A DNA stretch of 64,000 bases from Vagococcus allomyrinae (GTDB lineage Bacteria > Bacillota > Bacilli > Lactobacillales > Vagococcaceae). This document shows positions 1-9,005 of this stretch, piece after piece (the first letter of the stretch is position 1; each line of letters starts with the position of its first letter). The notes under the pieces are model-generated. The model was not told the DNA's origin, ran no database searches, and was given only the letters and a program-made list of their open reading frames with translations. The translations under genes were made by a program, and so were the position numbers. The stretch is taken from positions 62,001 to 126,000 of the forward strand of contig NZ_JAEEGA010000008.1 of the NCBI RefSeq assembly GCF_017829975.1. Reading direction: 5' to 3'.

Positions 1-1
1 A

Positions 2-547
2 GCTGTCAGTTACAATGTGGAGGACTATGGATTAGCACTGGCTGAGGCTCACGGAGCTGGCTACGATTTAGCTAAATTTGATAGAGAAATTGCTCAAGCG
101 GAAAGTTTCCCTTCCTATATGTGGAATGCCGCTGAAGGTATCTGCTCGAAAATGAACTGGACAATTAAATCAATTGCGCAGAAGAGTGTGCCTTTCACCC
201 TTGAAGAGGATGTTTATTCTGAAACACTTGGCCGAACGATTGAAGCTGGTCACGCCATCGGCATGTCTGCAGTCACCACTATTAAAACGCACCAAGGCGT
301 TGAGTTAGAAGTGGAATGTATTGGTAAGGTTTATCGAGAAGTAGATGGTGATATGTGTGACTGGGAAATCACTGGTGAGCCAAATATGCGTTTTTCACTC
401 GAAAAACCCGATACGGTGGCCCATACTTGCGCCACGATTGTTAACCGAATTCCTTCGGTCATACAGGCACCTGCCGGCTTTATTACGGCAGAAAAAGTTC
501 CTAGTTTTGACTATTTAACTTACCCAATGCATACATATTTAACGTAA
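2..547 (+). CDS. NAD(P)H-dependent amine dehydrogenase / dihydrodipicolinate-reductase-like protein, C-terminal part
   Basis: The reading frame is open to the left edge, so the start and the N-terminal Rossmann nucleotide-binding half lie outside the window. A GTG at 17 is internal rather than a convincing start, because no ribosome site precedes it. The visible 180 residues resemble the C-terminal half of the dihydrodipicolinate-reductase-like family that includes 2,4-diaminopentanoate dehydrogenase and native amine dehydrogenases. They carry a conserved HTCATIVNRIPSV stretch followed by an Ala-Pro-Ala-Gly turn. The substrate cannot be decided from this half. A strong hairpin terminator follows the stop by about 10 bases, so this gene ends its transcript. 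Confidence 0.6.
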   Translation, partial: AVSYNVEDYGLALAEAHGAGYDLAKFDREIAQAESFPSYMWNAAEGICSKMNWTIKSIAQKSVPFTLEEDVYSETLGRTIEAGHAIGMSAVTTIKTHQGVELEVECIGKVYREVDGDMCDWEITGEPNMRFSLEKPDTVAHTCATIVNRIPSVIQAPAGFITAEKVPSFDYLTYPMHTYLT

Positions 548-557
548 CAATCTCAAA

Positions 558-596
558 AACCTAGCGAGGAATAATGAGTTTATTCCTCGCTAGGTT
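558..596. terminator. Bidirectional intrinsic terminator
   Basis: A 17-bp perfect stem (558-574 with 580-596) closes a short loop and lies between two convergent genes. It can end the amine-dehydrogenase-like gene from the left and the GH65 gene from the right. Confidence 0.85.
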
Positions 597-597
597 A

Positions 598-2883
598 TTA
601 AATCATCGGTAATTCCAAAGTCGTCTGATTCACGTGATAGTCTTTTCCATAGAGTTTGATTAAAACGTCCTTGCCATCAATTACTCTAAACTGACTGCTT
701 TCCTGACCAACTAACACTTCAATTAATTGATCTTGATACGTAATCGTAAAGCGATAACTTTGCCATTTGGGTGGGATCATCGGTGCCATCACTAGTCGAT
801 CACCGTCTGTTCTAACGCCACCAAAGCCATAAACAATGTTCATCCAAGCCGCTGCAATCGAGGTGGTGTGAAGCCCTTCTCGGGTGTTCCGATTATAATT
901 GTCCAAGTCCATGCGTGTGGCAAATCCAAAAAAGTCATAAGCTTCTTCTTTTTTTCCTAACTCCGCGGCTAAAATAGAGTGAACAGACGGCGACAAAGAG
1001 GATTCGTGAATTGTTTTAGGTTCATAAAACTCGTAATTGACTTTTTTTGACTGATCGGAAAAATCTTGATTGTGCAAAAATTGAAACATCAGTACATCTG
1101 GTTGTTTAATCATATCATTGCGATAAATACGATCATATGACCAGTGGTTGTACAAAGGAAACTCCTCAACAGGTATTTCATTTATTGCCACATGAGGCAA
1201 ATCAAAAAAGCCATCGTGTTGTTCAATTAAACCTGCTTCATCCACTATCAGCAACGTGTTTTCAGCACAATTTTGCCAGTTCTGCTGCTCTTCATCACTT
1301 AAAGCTAGCTCTTTTTGCAGGGAGCGATATCTTTCCGGTGCAGTCTGCTTAATTTGATTGACCACTTCCAAAGTGTACTCGAAGGTCTTTTTTGCCATGT
1401 AATTGGTATAGGCATTATGATTGACCATCATTTGAAACTCATCAGGTCCCATAACACCGTAAAAGCCGAATTGGCCTTTAGGACTCCAGTCACCTCGCGA
1501 GGCTAAGAAACGTGAAATTTCAATTAGCATTTCAACACCGTGTTCAAAGACAAAGGCCTGATCTTGAGACACGTTGACATAATGCCAAATCCCGTATGCT
1601 ACCCCAGTACTCGGTTGAAATTGCAAGCTGGCATGTTGCCATAAAGCACTAGCTTCATTTCCATTGAGGGTCGCAATGGGATAACAAGCTCCTTGACAAT
1701 CCAACTCTTTAGCCCGTTGACGGGCTTGTTCCAGCGTCGCATAACGAAACTCCAGTAGATTGCGAGCAGCCTTGAGATTTGTTAATAAGTAAAAAGGGAG
1801 ACAACTGGTTTCCGTATCCCAAAAAGCGTGCCCACCATAGGCTTCGCCTGTCAGACCTTTGGCTCCTATGTTATTCTCAGGATTTTGCCCATGATAGGTT
1901 TGCTGCATTTGGAAAATACAGTAGCGAATCCCTTGTTGATTCAAGTCATCTCCAGCAATTTCGATGTCGTATTTCTGCCAAACATCTGACCAATAGCTCT
2001 TTTGGAGGGTCACAGCATTGTCATAGCCTTCTGCCAATTGATCTTCGAGGCTCTTTAAACCTCTTTGCCAAAGCAGATCAAGATCTGTTTGCTGCTTATC
2101 AACAATATTGGTAATATATTTATGAATATAGACAGTTTTCCCCTCTTCAAGTTTAACGTTTAACTTACGACCGATAAATTTATCCCTTTCGATGATTTCT
2201 GATGAAAGGGCTGCTGAGGTTTTGATTTCAAAACCACTAAAAATTTGTTGTTGAGTCGTTAACGTTTTACCGATGATCGCACCGCCACTAGCTGTTGCCT
2301 CTTTGATTTCCTCGGTCCAAAAATTGCTCATTTCCGATTGATGAATTGTAGCAAAATCGAGACCAAGTTCCACTTGAATCTCCCCTTGAAAATTCAGCGC
2401 TTCAAATTCTAGCTTTTGATAACTGTAATAAACGGACTCCATATGAAGAAAACGCACTAAGCTAATTTTAATGCGCTTCCCGCCAAGGGTTGTCCAAACA
2501 AACGATCGCTTCAATTGGCCCGTTTTAAAATCTAGCTCTCGATAGAACTCCGTTATGTTTGCATCGGCAAGATCTAATCGTTCTCCTTCTAGTTCGATTT
2601 TTGTTGATAACCAATCAACAGCATTCACCATAAAGTGACTTCGCTTGATAATGCCTTTATATTGGGCTTCGTGCTCTTTTACACTGTTCTCATAAACCCC
2701 ATTAAAATAACTTCCTAATAAACTAGCGCTGCCATATCCTTCTTCAAAATAACCACGAACCCCTAAATATTCATTGCCTAATGAAAATATCGACTCGGAT
2801 ACTTCATTACGGGATGAATCAAAACCAACTTCGCTGACCTTCCAGGGACTCACTTGGTAATATAAATCTGCTATTTTCGCCAT
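598..2883 (-). CDS. Glycoside hydrolase family 65 disaccharide phosphorylase
   Basis: This 761-residue protein has the family's usual length and layout: an N-terminal beta-sandwich (about 1-290), a helical catalytic barrel (about 320-690) and a small C-terminal beta domain. GH65 enzymes use inorganic phosphate to split alpha-glucosides such as maltose, kojibiose, nigerose or trehalose (or its 6-phosphate), with inversion, giving beta-glucose 1-phosphate. The barrel shows KGLTGEAYGGHAFWDTE at about 342-358. The general acid is expected to be Glu482 in GPDEF, followed by an atypical QMMVNHNAYTN. It is last in the ABC-importer operon, so it probably cleaves the imported sugar in the cytoplasm. 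No beta-phosphoglucomutase gene is in the window. The family call is firm; the exact disaccharide is not. Confidence 0.88.
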   Translation of the reverse strand: MAKIADLYYQVSPWKVSEVGFDSSRNEVSESIFSLGNEYLGVRGYFEEGYGSASLLGSYFNGVYENSVKEHEAQYKGIIKRSHFMVNAVDWLSTKIELEGERLDLADANITEFYRELDFKTGQLKRSFVWTTLGGKRIKISLVRFLHMESVYYSYQKLEFEALNFQGEIQVELGLDFATIHQSEMSNFWTEEIKEATASGGAIIGKTLTTQQQIFSGFEIKTSAALSSEIIERDKFIGRKLNVKLEEGKTVYIHKYITNIVDKQQTDLDLLWQRGLKSLEDQLAEGYDNAVTLQKSYWSDVWQKYDIEIAGDDLNQQGIRYCIFQMQQTYHGQNPENNIGAKGLTGEAYGGHAFWDTETSCLPFYLLTNLKAARNLLEFRYATLEQARQRAKELDCQGACYPIATLNGNEASALWQHASLQFQPSTGVAYGIWHYVNVSQDQAFVFEHGVEMLIEISRFLASRGDWSPKGQFGFYGVMGPDEFQMMVNHNAYTNYMAKKTFEYTLEVVNQIKQTAPERYRSLQKELALSDEEQQNWQNCAENTLLIVDEAGLIEQHDGFFDLPHVAINEIPVEEFPLYNHWSYDRIYRNDMIKQPDVLMFQFLHNQDFSDQSKKVNYEFYEPKTIHESSLSPSVHSILAAELGKKEEAYDFFGFATRMDLDNYNRNTREGLHTTSIAAAWMNIVYGFGGVRTDGDRLVMAPMIPPKWQSYRFTITYQDQLIEVLVGQESSQFRVIDGKDVLIKLYGKDYHVNQTTLELPMI

Positions 2884-2989
2884 CTACATCTCTCCTACAT
2901 GAAAGAACCACTGCAGTCATTCCCCCATCAATAGATTGCCCAAACCATTTGGGAACCTCATGGTAGAATCGTCCATGGTTCTATTTCTC

Positions 2990-4012
2990 TTAATGATGTT
3001 GTACAACTGTCTCTCTGACAATCAAACTGCCATATAATTGTGTAATTTGTTGAGGATCTTCTTCCTTATCAATAATATCAGCCAATAACTGCATGGCCTG
3101 TTCGCCCTTACTTATTTGATCTAACCGAATAGTTGTTAAAGGTGGATCATTTAAGGCCGCATACTTGATATCATCAAAACTGATAATAGAAACGTCTTCC
3201 ACTTCATAATGACCTGCTTGCTTAAGAAAATAAATAAACTCCATTGCTAAATAATCAGCTGAAACTAAGACAGCACTATAGTCTTTTCGTTTACTTAACA
3301 TCTCTTGAAAATCCGACTTGTTAAATATCAGATGTTCTTGCCAGCTTAATTGATTGATTTCCAGCGCTTTTTTATAACCCAAAAAACGTTGTTGGATAAC
3401 CCCTGGATGACTGTCGTCAAACACATGGGACAAAAAGGCAATTTCTTGATGCCCTTTTTCAATTAAAAAACTAGTTGCCGCATAAGCTGCCTGAAAATCA
3501 TCTGTATTAATAAAGTATCTTTTCGGATAGTCTTCTATATGGTCATAAACCCGTGCCTCTAAATGAGTATCAATAAAAACAATCGGACTTTGAACCGCCT
3601 GATTGATTTCTTCAAACAACTCTTGAGAAAAACCAACAGCGATAAACCCCTCAAATTTCCAATTTTTTTGAACTGCCAAAATATCGTGTTTAGAAATAAC
3701 ATTATGAATCAACGTAAAGAAACCAGCTTCTTTTGTTTTTCGCTCGATCCCTTCTAAAATTTCGGTAACAAAGGGATCGGAAAAGTCTAACCTTGGGGTA
3801 TCAGAAAAATAAAGTAAACCAATTAAGCGTGAGGAAGACTGAACGAGAGCTCGGGCGTTCATATTAGGCGAATAATCATATTTTTTGATGATTGCCTCAA
3901 TAATTTGACGCTTTTCCTCAGATACACGATGAGCTTTATGATTAATCACATTTGAAACGGTCGTCAAACTGACACCTGCTTCTTGCGCGATTTGTTTAAT
4001 TGTTACGTTCAT
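2990..4012 (-). CDS. LacI-family transcriptional repressor of the GH65/ABC sugar operon
   Basis: An N-terminal helix-turn-helix (TIKQIAQEAGVSLTTVSNVI, residues about 3-22) and hinge are followed by a periplasmic-binding-protein-like effector domain, 340 residues in all. I start at the ATG at 4012, five bases after AGGTGA; an in-frame GTG at 4021 is the alternative. The gene sits between the permease genes and the GH65 gene and is co-oriented with both. The operon promoter carries two perfect 16-bp palindromes with a central CG, as LacI-family proteins bind, so this protein probably represses the operon until the imported sugar or a derivative is bound. The effector is unknown. Confidence 0.85.
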   Translation of the reverse strand: MNVTIKQIAQEAGVSLTTVSNVINHKAHRVSEEKRQIIEAIIKKYDYSPNMNARALVQSSSRLIGLLYFSDTPRLDFSDPFVTEILEGIERKTKEAGFFTLIHNVISKHDILAVQKNWKFEGFIAVGFSQELFEEINQAVQSPIVFIDTHLEARVYDHIEDYPKRYFINTDDFQAAYAATSFLIEKGHQEIAFLSHVFDDSHPGVIQQRFLGYKKALEINQLSWQEHLIFNKSDFQEMLSKRKDYSAVLVSADYLAMEFIYFLKQAGHYEVEDVSIISFDDIKYAALNDPPLTTIRLDQISKGEQAMQLLADIIDKEEDPQQITQLYGSLIVRETVVQHH

Positions 4013-4094
4013 TCCACTCACCTAACCTCTTTCAGATTTTGTCGTTAAGTCGACAGATAGTACTATTATAACAGTATTTTTAAAGGCTTCCTAC

Positions 4095-4910
4095 TTATTT
4101 TACAGAGCCGCTCGCAACGCCAGCGATAAATCGTTTTTGGAAAACGAGGTAGATAATAATGACAGGAATAATCGAAATGGAAGTAGCAGCGAATAAGCCA
4201 CCATAGTCTGTCCCGTATTGCCCGTTAAACATGCGTAGCCCCACTGACAACAGTTGTTTGTTTTCATCGTTAATCATCAAGTATGGCCAGAGGAAATCTT
4301 CCCAGCTCCAAAGAAACTGGAAAATGGCCAAACTAGAAATCGTATTCGTTGACATCGGCAAAATAATGCGATGAAAAATGTAAAAATCACTCGCCCCATC
4401 TACCCGTGCAGCTTCTAACATTTCATCTGATATTTGACTGATTCCTTGGCGAAACATAAAAATCCCAAACCCACTGACCATCGAGGGAATAATCAAGGCT
4501 TTATAAGAATCAAGCCAGCCAAAGTCCACCATCATCTCATATTTTGGAATAATTGTCACTGCCCACGGCAACATCATAGTACTTAAAACGACGCCGAACA
4601 ACACATTTTTCCCTTTAAAATCAAATTTGGCAAAAACGAAGCCCACTAGCGCACTCGTGTAGATGATAATCGTCGTTGATAAAACGGAAATAAACAAGCT
4701 GTTTAAAAACATGCGCATAAAATTAAATTTTTCTTGCACACTGGTGTAATTACTGAATGTCGTTGGCATGGGAAACAGCGACCCGCCAATTTTGACAATG
4801 TCACTATTCGGTGCAAAAGACGAAAGCAACATCCAAATAAATGGCACAATGGTCACAAATGCTAAGGCCAACAACATCACAGTCAATACAATTGACTTCG
4901 TCCGCTTCAT
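4095..4910 (-). CDS. Sugar ABC transporter permease, MalG type
   Basis: This is a 271-residue integral membrane protein of the binding-protein-dependent transport family. About six hydrophobic segments are visible, the first at residues 8-30. The cytoplasmic EAA loop that docks the ATPase is present at about 167-186 (EAARVDGASDFYIFHRIILP). It pairs with the MalF-type permease whose stop codon directly abuts this gene's start. No ATPase gene lies in the operon. As in many Firmicutes, a shared MsmK/MalK-type ATPase encoded elsewhere probably energises import. Confidence 0.9.
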   Translation of the reverse strand: MKRTKSIVLTVMLLALAFVTIVPFIWMLLSSFAPNSDIVKIGGSLFPMPTTFSNYTSVQEKFNFMRMFLNSLFISVLSTTIIIYTSALVGFVFAKFDFKGKNVLFGVVLSTMMLPWAVTIIPKYEMMVDFGWLDSYKALIIPSMVSGFGIFMFRQGISQISDEMLEAARVDGASDFYIFHRIILPMSTNTISSLAIFQFLWSWEDFLWPYLMINDENKQLLSVGLRMFNGQYGTDYGGLFAATSISIIPVIIIYLVFQKRFIAGVASGSVK

Positions 4911-5783
4911 CTACTTCACCTTCCTTTCCCCAGTTACTTTGAACATCAGAACTGTCAGTATACCAATAATCACAAACAAGATAATAGCCATGGCAGATGC
5001 CGCGCCAAAATTATACTTGACGAACGCTTCGTCAAAAATCAAATAGGAAATAACATAGGTTGACGTGCCTGGCCCCCCCTCAGTCATAATCAATATTTGA
5101 ATATAAGCTTGTAAGTAAGTAATCAGTGACGTGATCACTACAAATAACGTCGTTGGCTTTAACAAAGGCAGTGTCACTTTGACAAACTTTTGCCAGCCAG
5201 TCGCACCGTCAATATCAGCCGCTTCAAATACCTCCTCGGGCAGACCCATAATACCACCAAGAAAAATAACGGTGGCATATCCGAAATCTTTCCAAATTGT
5301 CATAATGATAATGGCTGGTAAAGCCCAAGAACTATCTTTTAGCCAATTGATATCCAAGTTAAAGACCTTGTTGATTAAGCCAAATTGAGGATCAAACATC
5401 CACATCCACACAAAGGAAACGGCAACTAATGGTGTAATGGTTGGCATATAAAACAGACCTTGAAAAAACGTTTTGAATCTAGTTAATTTTGAAGATAGTA
5501 ACATGGCTAAGCCCAAGCCGATTATCAAACGGAAAACAACTGAAAAGAAAGCAAATACAAAGGTGTTTTTCATCGACTGCCAAAAAGCACTACTAGTTAA
5601 CACATTTTTAAAATTGTCTAACCCAATAAACTCGTATTTATCGATTAAAGGATTCCAATCATGCAAACTACCGGCAAAGGCTTTGTAGATCGGATAAACA
5701 AGGAAAATTGAAAAATAAATGATTAACAACAGCACTGTGACATTTCTCAAGTTAAACCAACTACCTGTCCTTTTGATTTGCAT
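4911..5783 (-). CDS. Sugar ABC transporter permease, MalF type
   Basis: The reading frame is open further upstream, but the ATG at 5783 is preceded by AGAGGTGA at the right distance, so I use it; this gives 290 residues. Six or so transmembrane segments are seen, beginning at residue 14 or so. The EAA motif (EAADIDGATGWQKFVKVTLP) lies near residues 185-204. It forms the membrane channel with the MalG-type partner and receives sugar from the lipoprotein encoded just upstream. The 130-base spacer before it carries a hairpin that could reduce permease expression relative to the binding protein. Confidence 0.9.
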   Translation of the reverse strand: MQIKRTGSWFNLRNVTVLLLIIYFSIFLVYPIYKAFAGSLHDWNPLIDKYEFIGLDNFKNVLTSSAFWQSMKNTFVFAFFSVVFRLIIGLGLAMLLSSKLTRFKTFFQGLFYMPTITPLVAVSFVWMWMFDPQFGLINKVFNLDINWLKDSSWALPAIIIMTIWKDFGYATVIFLGGIMGLPEEVFEAADIDGATGWQKFVKVTLPLLKPTTLFVVITSLITYLQAYIQILIMTEGGPGTSTYVISYLIFDEAFVKYNFGAASAMAIILFVIIGILTVLMFKVTGERKVK

Positions 5784-5871
5784 AAAGCTCACCTCTTTCA
5801 TTTTTCTACTTATTGTATCTGGTTTAACCACAACTACTCTCGTTAGCGACTTCAATATATCGGATTTAATA

Positions 5872-5904
5872 GCTAAAGTTGCCCATCTCTGGAACAACTT
5901 TAGC
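5872..5904 (-). terminator. Intercistronic hairpin after the solute-binding protein gene
   Basis: A perfect 10-bp stem (GCTAAAGTTG with CAACTTTAGC) and a 13-base loop lie just downstream of the binding-protein stop codon, before the permease genes. There is no long T-run on the transcribed strand, so partial termination or 3'-end protection of the upstream message is more likely than full termination. Either would give the usual excess of binding protein over permease. Confidence 0.6.
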
Positions 5905-5912
5905 AAAAGGAA

Positions 5913-7295
5913 TTATTTAGCTTCGTCGATAAATTGATAACTGGATTCAACGGAAGTGAAGTCTGAATTTTTCATTTCTTTTTCCATTTTCGCTTGTCCC
6001 TCTTTAACAGATGCTGCCAAATCTTTTCCGTTAAACAGAACATCTTCCATCGTTTGAGTCCCTGTAGATTCCACAGTTGCTGGGAATGGTCCAGGCCAAA
6101 TTAAGCGCTCAACTCGTGGAGCAATCGCACCAAGAACAGGATTAGCTAAAATATCGGCGTCCTCAGCCAGTGATTTTTTAGTTGGGAACGACGCTAAAGC
6201 CAAGGCCCCAGTCTTAGAATACTCATCGTTAGCCAAACAATAATTTAAGAAATCCTGAGCCACCGCTTGTTGCTCCGCTGTTTGGTTTTTGTTTATGCCA
6301 GGAGTACTTTCGCCATTATAACGATCGTAAGCCATCGGAACTTCGGTTGTCGGTGTTGGTGTTGGGAAAACACCGTAATCAATATCGGGATAATTAGTGT
6401 TTAATTCGTTTAAGAACCATCCCCATTTGTAAACCATCCCACTTTGACCATTGCCAAAACTTTGGCTAGATTCAGCACCAAAATCTTTTGACCCTACTTG
6501 ATCTTTTTCATAAAGGTCAATTAAAAACTGCAGATTTTCTTTTGTTGAAGCGTTGTCAAAATTAACGGTTTTACCATCTTCGGTAAAGAGTCTTTCTCCC
6601 TTTTGATAATTCAGTCCTTGATACAGAGCGCTGTATGTTTCACCATTCCAGTTAAAGCCCGCTTGACTGATCTTGTCTCCATCTTTTTTAGTTAATTTCT
6701 TGGCTACGTCTCTAAATTCAGCCCACGTCTCAGGAATATCAGCCTCGGTTAACCCTGCTTCTTTCCAAAGAGCTTTATTGTAATAGATATTGCCGGTATT
6801 AATCATGCTGTCAATATAATAAACTTTTCCATCAACAATATGAGGATCCACAGAAGTAAAGTCCGCCTGTAAATCAGCCACAGCTAAATCGTATGGAGCA
6901 AGATAAGGAGATAAAATATCGTGTTGTGAATTATGAATATTAAAGACCGCTGGGCCATCTTTCCCTTTTAAAGCTAACGGTAATTTGGTCCAGTAATCTT
7001 CCCACGGATGGTTAACCACTTTGATCTTAACGTTAGGGTACATTTTTTCATACTCTTTTGCCATGGCAATTGCTGGGTCCCCTTCATTCCATGTCCAATA
7101 CTGAATATTAATCGGTTTCCCGTCATTAACCAATTTATTCGGGTCAAATTTAACTGCGTCACCAATAACCTCCATCCCTTTGTCCTCTTTTGTATCAGTG
7201 GTTCCCTCAGATTTTTTTGCCCCTCCAGATGAACAGGCTGCCAATCCTCCAACTACTAAGACAGACATTAATACAGCTAACAACTTCTTTTTCAT
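5913..7295 (-). CDS. Sugar ABC transporter substrate-binding lipoprotein (family 1)
   Basis: This 460-residue extracellular solute-binding protein has a lipoprotein signal: KKK, a hydrophobic stretch, then the lipobox LAAC with the lipidated cysteine at residue 21 and a Ser-Gly-rich linker. The mature part shows the family's features, including YWTWNEGDP near residue 66 and a Trp/Gly-rich hinge (MVYKWGWFLN) in the second half. It is the first gene of the operon and should capture the sugar at the outer face of the membrane and hand it to the two permeases. A clustered GH65 enzyme suggests an alpha-linked glucose disaccharide. The substrate itself is an inference. Confidence 0.9.
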   Translation of the reverse strand: MKKKLLAVLMSVLVVGGLAACSSGGAKKSEGTTDTKEDKGMEVIGDAVKFDPNKLVNDGKPINIQYWTWNEGDPAIAMAKEYEKMYPNVKIKVVNHPWEDYWTKLPLALKGKDGPAVFNIHNSQHDILSPYLAPYDLAVADLQADFTSVDPHIVDGKVYYIDSMINTGNIYYNKALWKEAGLTEADIPETWAEFRDVAKKLTKKDGDKISQAGFNWNGETYSALYQGLNYQKGERLFTEDGKTVNFDNASTKENLQFLIDLYEKDQVGSKDFGAESSQSFGNGQSGMVYKWGWFLNELNTNYPDIDYGVFPTPTPTTEVPMAYDRYNGESTPGINKNQTAEQQAVAQDFLNYCLANDEYSKTGALALASFPTKKSLAEDADILANPVLGAIAPRVERLIWPGPFPATVESTGTQTMEDVLFNGKDLAASVKEGQAKMEKEMKNSDFTSVESSYQFIDEAK

Positions 7296-7313
7296 AGGGT
7301 GTTCCTCCTTTTT

Positions 7314-7329
7314 AGTTTAACGTTAAACT
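7314..7329. promoter_or_regulatory. LacI-type operator O2, in the 5' leader
   Basis: This is an identical copy of AGTTTAACGTTAAACT centred 31 bp (about three helical turns) downstream of O1. It lies between the presumed transcription start and the ribosome site of the binding-protein gene. Same-face spacing would allow cooperative binding or a small loop. Confidence 0.8.
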
Positions 7330-7344
7330 TCAACTTACAAATAC

Positions 7345-7360
7345 AGTTTAACGTTAAACT
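7345..7360. promoter_or_regulatory. LacI-type operator O1, overlapping the -10
   Basis: A perfect 16-bp palindrome, AGTTTAACGTTAAACT, with a central CG as is typical for LacI-family repressors. It covers the -10 hexamer of the sugar operon. Confidence 0.8.
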
Positions 7361-7381
7361 TAATTCTTGTCAACGCTTTCT
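7345..7381 (-). promoter_or_regulatory. Promoter of the GH65/ABC operon with overlapping cre-like site
   Basis: On the minus strand, TTGACA (7368-7373) and TAAACT (7345-7350) are 17 bp apart. TTGTCAACGCTTTCT at 7367-7381 on the plus strand fits the CcpA cre consensus with one clear mismatch and covers the -35 hexamer, so carbon catabolite repression is likely. The -10 lies inside the upstream operator. Confidence 0.7.
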
Positions 7382-7600
7382 TGTTTTTTTATTACAATAT
7401 TCCCCATAAATGAAATCGCGTACAGTCAAACTTGTTCTCCTAAACAAGAGTAACTAGCACTTTTTATCCCTACTTACCTGATGCTCATTGATCGTGGTGA
7501 GTTTTTCTAAACGATAAGTTATAATAAGACAATCTTACGAGAGAAAATTCATGTTATACTAGTTTAATGAAGTTCAATTATGAAAGGATGGCCGCCTATA
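7382..7600. other. Intergenic stretch between divergent genes
   Basis: This AT-rich stretch separates the sugar operon from the GNAT gene. The only recognisable element is TATACT at 7555-7560, a plausible -10 for the GNAT gene with no good -35. No open frame, strong hairpin or repeat is seen. Confidence 0.5.
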
Positions 7601-8131
7601 ATGACTCCCTCTAAAAGAATAATGAAGCTAGACTTAGTAGCTGGCACTTATAAACCAGCAGATCGACAATTTCAAGATATTACCTCAGTCAAGATAACTG
7701 ATTTAGCCTCCCTGTTTAGCGAATCATTTGCAGGCACCGTTGATGACGAACAGGAAACATTAGAAGAATGGTGTGAGGAAATCAGGGCCTTTTCCCTTAA
7801 TAAATATGGCCCATTTATCAACGATGCTTCCTTTGTTGTTACCCACGATGATATGCCTATCGCAGCCATTACCTGTTCCCTCTTTAAGAATGTTCCGCTG
7901 ATAACTTACATTGTGACTCACCCTAATTTTCAGCGCCAATCTTTAGGCAAAGAGCTGTTAAACAAGCTCATTGCCAGCCTTAAAAGCCTTCAATACACAA
8001 CAGTTTATCTAGTGGCTTCCAATAACAATTTACCTGCCATAAGTCTTTATGAAAGCATGGGCTTTCAGTCTTTCGACTACAATTGGGATGCAGTCTTGAA
8101 CAACTCTCCACTGAACTTGAAAACTCAGTAA
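7601..8131 (+). CDS. GNAT-family N-acetyltransferase
   Basis: The protein has about 176 residues with a single acetyltransferase domain. The acetyl-CoA-binding segment HPNFQRQSLGKELLNKL matches motif A (V-x-x-x-x-Q/R-x-x-G-x-G/A), and NNLPAISLYESMGF is the usual C-terminal signature. I choose the ATG at 7601 because AAAGGA lies about ten bases upstream; an ATG at 7580 has no ribosome site. The acceptor substrate, whether small molecule or protein N-terminus, cannot be inferred. The gene stands alone, divergent from the sugar operon, and is followed by a bidirectional terminator. Confidence 0.8.
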   Translation: MTPSKRIMKLDLVAGTYKPADRQFQDITSVKITDLASLFSESFAGTVDDEQETLEEWCEEIRAFSLNKYGPFINDASFVVTHDDMPIAAITCSLFKNVPLITYIVTHPNFQRQSLGKELLNKLIASLKSLQYTTVYLVASNNNLPAISLYESMGFQSFDYNWDAVLNNSPLNLKTQ

Positions 8132-8161
8132 TATTTAAAGGTTTTCGAGAACACCTCAATA

Positions 8162-8201
8162 AAAAAGCCCAACTCGTCAATTTAGATGAGCTGGGCTTTT
8201 T
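8162..8201. terminator. Bidirectional intrinsic terminator
   Basis: A 14-bp stem with one G:U pair (AAAAAGCCCAACTC with GAGCTGGGCTTTTT) is flanked by A- and T-runs. It terminates both the GNAT gene and the accA end of the fatty-acid cluster. Confidence 0.9.
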
Positions 8202-8204
8202 GAC

Positions 8205-9005
8205 TTAATATTTTCTAAATCGTTGGTACCGTTTCTCCAATAATTCCTCTAAGGGCAAAGATTGAAGTTCGCGAATTTTCTTGGCTAAGGCCTTTTCCAA
8301 GTCGCGATTAATAATCGTTTGATCTAATAATTGACCATCTTTTGTTTCCGGAATAATCCGTTCACAGATCGCCAACTCCTTTAAATCATAGGCCGTTATC
8401 TTCATAATTTCAGCAGCTTCTGAGGCTCGACTACTGTCTTTCCATAAAATCGACGCGAAGCCTTCTGGTGATAAAATTGAATAAATACTGTGCTCTAACA
8501 TCCAGACTTCATCGGCAACACCTAAGGCAATCGCGCCACCACTGCCACCTTCACCTGTGAAAACAGAAATAATTGGCACTTTTAAGTCGCTCATTTCCAT
8601 TAAATTTCGAGCAATCGCTTCGCCTTCACCACGTTCTTCTGCCTCTGGGCCACAAAAGGCTCCTGGTGTATTAACGAAGGTAATAACAGGCCGCTGAAAC
8701 TTTTCAGCTTGCTTCATCAAACGAAGGGCTTTACGGTAACCTTCTGGATTTGGAGAGCCAAAATTACGCTCAATATTTTCTTTTAAATCACGGCCTTTTT
8801 GAATCCCAATAACAGTAACAGCTATGCCATCAAGATAGGCAATCCCGCCAATAACTGCTTGGTCATCGGCAAAATAACGATCACCGTGAAATTCCATAAA
8901 TTGATCAAAAACGGTCTCCAGATACTCTAGCGGGGTATAACGTTTCGGATTCCTAGCAAGGGCTAAAATCTCATTAGCAGATCGCTTTGAATTAGTTTCT
9001 GACAT
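8205..9005 (-). CDS. accA: Acetyl-CoA carboxylase, carboxyltransferase subunit alpha
   Basis: AccA and AccD form the carboxyltransferase that moves CO2 from carboxybiotin on AccB to acetyl-CoA, giving malonyl-CoA for fatty-acid synthesis. The 266-residue sequence has the crotonase-like fold signatures: [23 protein letters not shown], here cut to its key [15 protein letters not shown] part, then [15 protein letters not shown] and [13 protein letters not shown] start at the ATG at 9005, served by AAGGCGGTGA; an in-frame GTG at 9014 is also possible. It overlaps the end of accD by 14 bases, so the two subunits are probably translationally coupled. This is the last gene of the cluster. Confidence 0.95.
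   Translation of the reverse strand: MSETNSKRSANEILALARNPKRYTPLEYLETVFDQFMEFHGDRYFADDQAVIGGIAYLDGIAVTVIGIQKGRDLKENIERNFGSPNPEGYRKALRLMKQAEKFQRPVITFVNTPGAFCGPEAEERGEGEAIARNLMEMSDLKVPIISVFTGEGGSGGAIALGVADEVWMLEHSIYSILSPEGFASILWKDSSRASEAAEIMKITAYDLKELAICERIIPETKDGQLLDQTIINRDLEKALAKKIRELQSLPLEELLEKRYQRFRKY

Noticed and set aside
1779-2114. 111-codon open frame on the plus strand inside the GH65 gene
   Set aside because: Antisense to a well-supported enzyme gene, with no ribosome site or family resemblance.
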